Source: Favolaschia claudopus
Taxonomy: Eukaryota; Basidiomycota; Agaricomycetes; Agaricales; Mycenaceae
Assembly (NCBI GenBank): GCA_037176885.1
Contig: JAWWNJ010000064.1
Span: 806,001-870,000 of the forward strand
Direction of reading: 5' to 3'
Length of the DNA stretch: 64,000 bases
Position numbers and translations under genes: made by a program. The notes below the pieces were generated by a model. It ran no database searches and had not been told where the DNA came from. It saw nothing but the letters and a program-made list of their open reading frames with translations. This document shows positions 56,708 to 64,000 of the stretch, in pieces (position 1 is the first letter of the stretch; every line of letters starts with the position of its first letter).

Positions 56708-59700
56708 ACTAAGTATTGGCATGCAATGAAAGTTACCGGTCGAGTTTCTGGCTTTAGTTGGTGCGTTTCACTGTAGCCGCTGTCTGTCCCAGAGATAACA
56801 AGGAACTTGCCTTCAACTTCGTTCGGACAAGCTGTCGAGTCTTGACTAAGGCTGATGCCCTCCGAGTCTCATCTCGGCACAACCGAACTTTCAAAGCTAC
56901 TTACCGACATAACGCTTGGGTACGGACACAGGTCGATTCGTCTTCATCTGATCCGCCAATGGGAAAATCACGCATAAGTAATCAAGCCTCAAGATCGCGA
57001 AACTTACTCTTCGTCCAACATTGTGTAGTCGACTCAACTCGTCTGCCCGTCTCCTCCTCCCGCTATCATGATCTTCAGGCGTCATATCATTCCAGGCGTC
57101 AGACTCACATACCGATCGCACGATATGGCTCTTCTATCATTCCAGAAGTCGGAGAATATCACCCTGCCTTCTAAGCCACCTCTGCCGTCAAAGATACTAA
57201 TCTTGGGGTGTTATCTAACAGCATCTAGACCTATCTAGACGCTTCCCTGCGGCTCTTTCTCTTCTCCAGCGTCAGGTGCAAAATTCGCTTCCTATGCCCA
57301 GTGCTGAGAGACAAAGCTGGCTGCCGCTTTTCTTCTCGAAGCTACAGTATAAACTGTATGATTATCCTCTGGCACCTCAATTCAACGGGGTACGCCATTA
57401 TGCAGACGCCTCGGCTCATGTGATCAGTTCACCCCGGATTGTGGAATTGTTTCCCTCCACCCGCTCGGATGCCCGACGAACCGCAGACCAACTATCCGGA
57501 AAAGTTAATCATCCCTGACCTATATAAAGATCTCTAAAACGATACTCAATGTCCCCGGCCCCGTCAGGCAAGTCGTTTGCAGATGGCATTGGACAACGCA
57601 TCTGACGCGTTGTGTTTCTATAAGCTACAGGCAACTTGTGCAACCTTCTGCGTCATGCATGATAGGCTGTATAGCTGCGGTCTTGTACCTGAAATGAACA
57701 ATATCAATATGTCTGACTGTACGTCTGATCAGCACCAAATCATCCGCCCGTAGTTTGTCACAGAAACAAGGAACACTTCACCGGCCAATCTCCTGCTCGT
57801 TGACTCGCTCTTTGGTGCTGGTCACCTCGGTTTATTGTTGTCGTAAGTGAATTCGTCCGCATGGCAATACACTTGCTGTTATCGTCGAATTTATAGCTGC
57901 GGCAGCGAGGCAACTGCTGTACATTGGAAAAGAAGGGAATGTGATGCGTCAGTTTTCCTAGGTCAATTATTTCTTTGTATGCCCAGAACGCAGCACTCAA
58001 ATCCTCGTTACAGACCCTTGAAGGATGTCCGTCGATTGCCGCTGTGTCTAAAGACGGGCTAAGACGAATATTCCAGCGCTGGCAGATGATACAAATCGTC
58101 ATGCCATGACAGGAACTAGTTTAATTTTTCGATTTGGCAGGAGCAGCCTACGCATTCTCAGGGCAACAAGATCCTTTTGAAACCAAGGCCGTTAGCTACT
58201 CAAAGCTATGTAGTAGGAGGTTACATTTCTGCCCGCCATGGTATCCATCTTCTTGACCTCAGTGAATTTGTTACCGGGATCGGTATTAGCCGCGAATTAG
58301 TATGACCCATCAAACTGGTCCTTGTTCTCCGATGATTGGTCCAGACGCGGTAATTTTAGAGCTATAGAGCATCTTCAAGTCGTACCTGTTTCCGACCTAG
58401 GATCCCAGTCAAAAACTAGTGCGTACCCTGAAAAAGCCCAATTCGGGCAACTCGGCACAGTTTGCACAGCCACCATCTCGTTTTGTGGGCGTTGAAACGA
58501 GGCATAAAATACAGGACCTGCGGCACTCGTAATCCGACGATAAATTTCGAACTGATGGTTTTCGAAGTCCCTTCCCGCCGTAGTTGCAAGGGGGTGACTT
58601 TCATGTTAGTCGCAACTGCGCTCTTGCGACGATCCGTGGTTTTTCGATGAAGCGTACAATCAGCTTTTCAAGGTGTAAGGGTAGGCCAAGAAAAGCATTC
58701 TTATACGGATGGAGAGTATAGTTCAAACTGGTATGCGGCGGGTGGGTTAGCCCTGGTCTGGGACTTTATCATATTGCCGGTGCGGATTATGTTTTTGAAG
58801 TCCGTTCAAGTAGATATTGAAGCCTGTTTCGAGGGTAGGGAGATGGTCATCCAATAACTGGAGTGAGCAAACGCGTACCGCAAAAGTCAAGAGTCCAGCG
58901 GCCCAACAGACCATCATTTGATTGCAATAGCATGATATCCACTGCGTCGCGTTTCGTGATCGCGGGAACCGTGAAAATGAACCAGAAGTAGGGCGGCAAG
59001 GAAGAGACTCCATCCATCTTGAGCTTTGAGCAAGTCAATGCCTCAGATATGAGCCATTGACGCCGATGGAGATTTTTCCAAAGTCAACCTCAATCAATAT
59101 CATCGAAAACGGGAGATTATGATGATTCCCATCCCGTAAGCAGAGTTTCAGCTGCACACGAGCAAGAACAGTTGTAGCGAGGAATAATTCGCGAATCCAG
59201 GACCCGAATACGCTTCAGATCGGAGCAGGGATTGATAATTGAGCAATTCCAAAAATTCCCCCGGAACGGAGTTAATGTGATGCGAAGTAGATGCCCATCA
59301 GTCTTCAAGTAGCGCAGATGAGCTGCTATCTATCCCTCATTGCAGTTGCAGCCAAACATAATATTCGCGCCTACACTCGGTGCGGCGGTGTACCTGATGA
59401 CGGCATGCAGGCGCAACTCCGCGTCACGTCGCGCAGATGCTGCCAAGTAAGGTTAATGAACGTAGGAGCAACGAATGCGGAAGGTTCCATACATGGAGTC
59501 GACCTACTTCGCGGGCGGTTGCGGACGTGGGGCCCGAGCTAGTGGAAGAAGTTGGGGTGCTGGCAATGACGGCAATTTGATGCGCTGGGAGTCCGAGTCC
59601 GCCACGGCGTCTGAATTTGCGCCTTCCGAGCAAGGATGACAAGGCCGAAAACACTGGACGTCGGAAATCTATAGCACCTTGTACGGGGAGGATTTTGACA

Positions 59701-61109
59701 AGTTGAGAATCAGATTACGGAGCGGAGCATTATTTTTTTGGTGGCGATGGGGTGCGCTAGTAGAAACCGTGTCACTGCTGCGTGCACAGAGTCCAGGATC
59801 GATAGTAGAGTGTCATCATTTCACGCCACAGTTCTTCGCGGGAGACGCCCTTGCCGTCAAATAGACGCCGACGACAGTCAGGAATTGAACACTTTATTGC
59901 CAAAGTCATTCTTGCTGTAGATCCGACCGAAACAGAGGGAGGACACAGCAAACCAAAGCGCAGCATTTTGAGTCAATGTTCGTACGATAGGAGGTGACGC
60001 GTCGTCGAGTCAAACGGACAAGTAGAACCCCAGTTTACATGCAGAGTGCCATAGCCGGTTCAAGAAGGAGGCCGGAAAGCAGGTGTAGGTGTGGGCTGCG
60101 ACCCTCGGATATTAGAAACACCATAGTTACACCGCACCTTTGTGTTCAGGTCGTTCGATTGAAGGCATTTAATTTTGGACAACACGTGTTCTTGCAAGTT
60201 GAACATCGTCCTCTGGAATTCAGAACTATTTCATGCAGATTTTCGAGGAGGGTAAGAGCATCGAGGAGAGACTTGCTGACCTCTTTGGACTCCAGATGGG
60301 TCTCGATTCGTCGTGTGTAATTTGTTTCGTGCTCTCACGAGCGGAGCGTGCCGAAATCAAGTATGGCGATGAACAAAAAACAAACAGCCATTAAAACAAT
60401 TAACGATCCCGAATGATACCGATTGCCTTGTATTCACGGCGTGGACCCTTTTTTAGGTAGTTGTTGTTGTTGGCAGCAGAGTCACCTCGCAGTGATTGTC
60501 ATCGAATGGAAGAAGGTGGCGCCAAAGTTGCGCCAAAGAGAATTAAAATAGGGCCATTCCAAGGGAAAATCTGGTGGTGCCCTTTTTGTATCTGACTGAT
60601 TGTTATTGCTCTCCTTCCGCAGATTCGGGCAGCCGGGGAAAGTTGGATGGATTTAGCCAGGATGAGAGGATGCGATTGGCTCATCAAAATGGATGGGTGG
60701 GAAAAAAAGGTGTTGAAAGGATGGCATAAAGGCGCGCAAGACCGGTTTGGGCTTGGACTGGAATGACTGCAGCTCTTGGTAGGGGATTGCGTGGGCAGGG
60801 AGAGAACAAGAGAAACCGAATTGGGGAAATCAAGAAGATCAGCGAAGGAGTCGTGGGAGGTAAAGGGCGAGTCAGAGGAAGGGGAAGACAATAGATGGCA
60901 GAGAAAGACAAGGATCGGGATAAGAAGTGAGAACGCGGCAAGTTGAACTTGCTTCTTGGGGATACAAGGCGTTTGAGCGAAGCGGCGAAGCGATGTGCAC
61001 GTGCAATTTGCCTTGTTGATTGCCCAAAAGCCCTGTTGACGTCTGTATTCCCTCAAGAGTACAACTCCACTTGTGGCCATCTCTCTTGCTTACCACCACC
61101 ACCACCACC
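56708..61109. other. Gene-poor region
   Basis: 4.4 kb in which I could not build any supported gene. Frames are short, interrupted and without family motifs, and splice-consistent chains were not found. It may contain decayed genes or transposon remains. The last few hundred bases serve as the promoter of the gene at 61110. Confidence 0.4.
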
Positions 61110-61841
61110 ATGGCCGTCGCTCTCCCTTACCCGGCGCCCTTCAAACCTTGCAAGCGTGCGCGTCGCTCCGCCACCACCGTCCTCGCCGGTGCCTTCGACG
61201 TGCGGCCGCAGCGCGACGTCTTGACGAGTCTTTTGAACGGAGTGGGTCCATACACGCCGCTGCATCGCCTCGACGACGATGAGGTGCGCAGGCAGCGCAA
61301 GCGAGAGAAGAAGGAGAGGGAACGCGAGAGGAAGAGGGCAAGGTTGGCTGCACAGGCAGAGAACCCGCATGGTGAAGGCATGAACGCGCTCCCCGCCGTA
61401 CACCCGGTCTCGATATCGATGCCTCAGCCCCAGCCCTCAGCAGCAGCAAGGGCTTTCTGGCAAGCACGACCCTCCATTCACATTGCTACTCTGCAGCGAT
61501 CGGTCTCCGTCACGCCACCACCGAGCTCTCCGTTTATGCTACCCTCCACTCCGGCTTCGACACCCGGACCATCAAATTCGTCGAGTACCTCGCGCACGTC
61601 GTCGAAGCGACCGCGTACGCCCGATGACTACGAGGACTTCATTCATGCACCGCCAAAAATGCCGGTGCCGAGGAAACCGCGTGCGGCGGCGAAGAAGGGC
61701 TGGAAGGGATGGGTGGAGGGCTCCCCACCGCCTTCCGAGAAACTGATCAACTTAGATGCGGTCCCGGTCCTCCAAGAGAGGCGAACGCGCAGTGGCAAAA
61801 ATTTCGATGCTATTGGCGTCGGCAAAGAAGGATGGGTCTAA
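61110..61841 (+). CDS. Basic, disordered nuclear-type protein, unknown function
   Basis: This single-exon frame of 243 residues starts at the ATG in accaccatggccg. The N-terminus has KPCKRARRS; a strongly basic and acidic helix (RRQRKREKKERERERKRARL) at about residues 60-85 looks like a nuclear-localisation coiled segment. A Ser/Pro/Thr-rich middle includes KRPRTPDDYEDFIH and PRKPRAAAKKGWKGW. The C-terminus PVLQERRTRSGKNFDAIGVG looks conserved in character but I cannot name the family. Codon pattern and the clean frame support a real gene. No domain was recognised. Confidence 0.7.
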   Translation: MAVALPYPAPFKPCKRARRSATTVLAGAFDVRPQRDVLTSLLNGVGPYTPLHRLDDDEVRRQRKREKKERERERKRARLAAQAENPHGEGMNALPAVHPVSISMPQPQPSAAARAFWQARPSIHIATLQRSVSVTPPPSSPFMLPSTPASTPGPSNSSSTSRTSSKRPRTPDDYEDFIHAPPKMPVPRKPRAAAKKGWKGWVEGSPPPSEKLINLDAVPVLQERRTRSGKNFDAIGVGKEGWV

Positions 61842-62350
61842 AGGTACGTGTAACTTGTAGCTCTCGTCTCCAACCTCTAATCTGGCAACAGTATTCTGCC
61901 ATCCGCAGACGTAGACGCGATTCGGGGACTTGCCGCAAATATGCATCGCCATCTCACGTGTTCATTCTGTTTTCTGTTGCTGTCGCTTTCCATGTCTTGT
62001 ATTTTTTTCGGCTTGGTGTCCCGCTCCTGGATCGACCACTACTGGCCGCCGTGAGAGGGCAGTTGTTTGTACAGTTTATACAACGGAGACTATCAGTAGT
62101 AATGCATATTTTTACGCGTAACTTCGCCGCTCCTTGGCCAATCCCGTTTTGTTTTTCAGGACGCGGTGCAACGCTAAGCGATAGAAATATTTGCCCGCGG
62201 AAGCTTTCCTGAGGGCTTCGGAAATAGCCGGACAGTGTCCAGGTCACAGGCAAACAACAATAAACTGCGTTTTCCAACTTGAACCACCTCCTGTTTTCTA
62301 GTGCGGGCACTCTCTTGTCTTTCGTAGCGGCTATCTCTGCGTCTCGGCCC
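61842..62350. other. Intergenic region
   Basis: About 500 bases with no gene; 3' end of the basic protein and promoter of MTG1. Confidence 0.5.
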
Positions 62351-64000
62351 ATGGCGCTCACCCATATACCATTTCCTACGCTACCGATCCCGCCGTCATG
62401 GTTTCCCGGCCACATGATGAAGTTTACCCGGATGCTGCCTACGTTGCTCACTCAAACAGACGTCGTACTGGAAATCCGAGACTCTAGGCTTCCTCTCACC
62501 AGTATCAACCGCACTCTGGAAGGTGAGGATCTTAGGATTCGGGCTATCGTATGGTCGTCCATGCGCATTGGGGTGTTCGCGTGGATTCAAATGATCCATA
62601 TAACTTTGTTCTCAAGAGATCGGGATCTTCGTTTTAATAGATTGCAGTGACTTCATTGCAAGATATGCTGACCACTCTGCCTTCCATTCCACAGGTGCGT
62701 TGCGGAAATGGAGATTGGAACGCGGTTGGGATCCAAACGAACCCACTCGACGCATAATAAATAGTACTGCGTGCGAACGGATAGTTGTCTTCAATAAACG
62801 CGACTTGGTGCCGGAGTGGGGGCTTGAGGTGAGTCTCCAGTTCGAACGGGATCCCTTAATCATTATGTTGACAACTCCCATCAGCCTTTTCGCAACGCAA
62901 TGTCCAAGCGTTTCCCTGACCAACAATTCTTTTTTGCATCCTGGCAACGGCCGCGAGATATCAGAACCCTAAATGAAATGCTAGTAAGTATGTTATCCCT
63001 TTCCCTCTCCTTCCAACCCAGCTTTGAAGCTCAATTTATCTTCATGATTTGATAGATATTGCTGAAAAATATCCATACGCCATGGAGCTAAATGTCCTGG
63101 TTATCGGCATGCCGAATGTAGGGAAATCGACCCTTTTGAATACTCTTCGAAGCATGGGCATCAAAGGCCGTCAGTCCTGGACTTACGTCTCGATCGCTAG
63201 CCTCTGACCGATTCGGAACAGGTACGCCCAAAGCGCTGCAGACTGGAGCACACCCAGGCCTCACGCAAGCTTTGTCGACGCGACTGAAATTAAATCTGAA
63301 GCCTCTGGTCTATGCCTTTGACTCACCCGGTGTAATGCTCCCGTTTCTCGGGAACGGCGAAGAAGGTGCCGAGCGAGGGGTTAAACTTGCTCTGATTGGT
63401 ACGTAAATGCGGAGAAATTCGCTGTCTTAATTTCAGCCCCAGCCTGCAATCCACGTCTGACACATAGTTGATTTTAGCGGGAATTAAGGAAGGGATGTAT
63501 GATGCTGAGACATTAGCATCCTATCTACTCTACAGACTCAACATTTTAAACCCAATCTGTAGGCCCTATTTCAAAACACATATCTCCACAACATCATTCT
63601 GATACTCTAACTTGCAGCTCCGGCGTATTTACGACTTCTGCCCCCAGACGCCGCTCCAACCAACTCCTTAGAGGAATTCTTGGAGTCCCTAGCCCGCCGC
63701 ATGGGGATGGTACAAAGAGGGGCATCTCCCGACTTACGCCGAGCGGCGTCTTACTTTGTGCGATGGTGGCGAGAAGAAGGTGGCTTAATTTCTGCTTCTT
63801 CCGCGCTTGGGGTGGCGGATCCGCCCTTTCAAGGCAGTCAAACCTCCTTCACTCACGGATGGGGGTTCGACCTGGAGTGGCAACTCCGCGCGGACGAAAT
63901 TGCTGGTAGGGACCCCGCCGTGCTGATGCAGGAGAAGATGGAAGCATGCATCGACACACATATGATTGATGCTGAGCGCCAGGAACAAGACGAAAATAAC
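62351..64000 (+). CDS. MTG1: Mitochondrial ribosome-assembly GTPase MTG1 (partial at window edge)
   Basis: Circularly permuted GTPase of the YlqF/RbgA-MTG1 group, which helps assemble the mitochondrial large ribosomal subunit at the inner membrane. The start is MALTHIPFPTLPIPPSWFPGHMMK. Motif order is permuted as expected: DVVLEIRDSRLPLTS, then G4 FNKRDLV, then G1 VLVIGMPNVGKSTLLN, G2-region HPGLTQ, G3 DSPGVM. Later come IKEGMYDAETLASYLLYRLN and a C-terminal helical part (EEFLESLARRMGMVQRGA, RRAASYFVRWWREEGG). Introns split the gene six or seven times. The open frame continues past base 64000, so the last residues and stop are not seen. Confidence 0.88.

Noticed and set aside
60080..60330. 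Possible ferric reductase fragment (VVRLKAFNFGQHVFLQVEHRP)
   Set aside because: Only a short resemblance to the FAD-domain start; flanking motifs are absent and the frame is short.
60499..61080. Minus-strand open frame of 193 codons
   Set aside because: Low-complexity Ser/Pro/Leu composition, no motif, and it overlaps the promoter of the gene at 61110 on the other strand.
1..64000. CRISPR array, bacterial operon or prophage
   Set aside because: No regularly spaced direct repeats or bacterial gene organisation; introns and gene content are fungal throughout.

Overview
The window looks like nuclear DNA from a mushroom-forming basidiomycete (Agaricomycetes). Genes are closely packed on both strands and cut by many small introns, mostly 47-60 nt, with basidiomycete-type products: paired cytochrome P450s, ferric reductases, MYND-finger proteins, F-box proteins with a CxxC core, GH47 and GH71 glycosidases and a Gin4/Nim1-type kinase. 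There are no bacterial operons, ribosome-binding sites or CRISPR arrays. All multi-exon models were built by hand from splice consensus, reading frame and family motifs, so exon edges are inferences.

Layout. 0.2-9.3 kb: a single-exon YdeI/OmdA-like gene, an alpha/beta-hydrolase-like gene whose nucleophile motif is altered, an F-box gene and a secreted GH47 alpha-mannosidase. 10-18 kb: P450 copy 1, a Tlg1/syntaxin-6-type SNARE, a small type I membrane protein and dihydroxyacetone kinase. 18-24 kb: ferric reductase copy 1 between two damaged MYND-finger genes. 24.6-42.4 kb: a CSC1/OSCA-like channel, a 273-bp MITE with an 8-bp target duplication, a GH71 alpha-1,3-glucanase, a septation/morphogenesis-type kinase, a mitochondrial helical-repeat protein and a mucin-like membrane protein. 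43-51 kb: an inverted second copy of the ferric reductase with its roughly 1 kb upstream region, then P450 copy 2 and, tail to tail with it, farnesyl diphosphate synthase. 51-54.4 kb: a split tRNA-Leu(AAG) gene and partial copies of it. 54.5-55.7 kb: a histidine-phosphatase gene. 55.7-61 kb: gene-poor sequence with a second MITE-like element. 61-64 kb: a basic nuclear-type orphan and the mitochondrial GTPase MTG1, which runs to the window edge.

The main structural theme is local duplication: the 3.7-kb ferric reductase unit is present twice in inverted orientation about 21 kb apart, the P450s are paralogs in the same orientation, the MYND genes are paralogs, and a segment of about 295 bp ending inside the tRNA-Leu gene is duplicated almost perfectly in inverted orientation. 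Splicing oddities recur: four probable GC-AG introns, one probable 39-nt intron, and an initiator ATG split by an intron. I see no single new multi-gene system. The most distinctive leads are the inverted ferric reductase duplication with its very short intron, recurring GTCAC clusters in promoters, and the tRNA-linked duplication.
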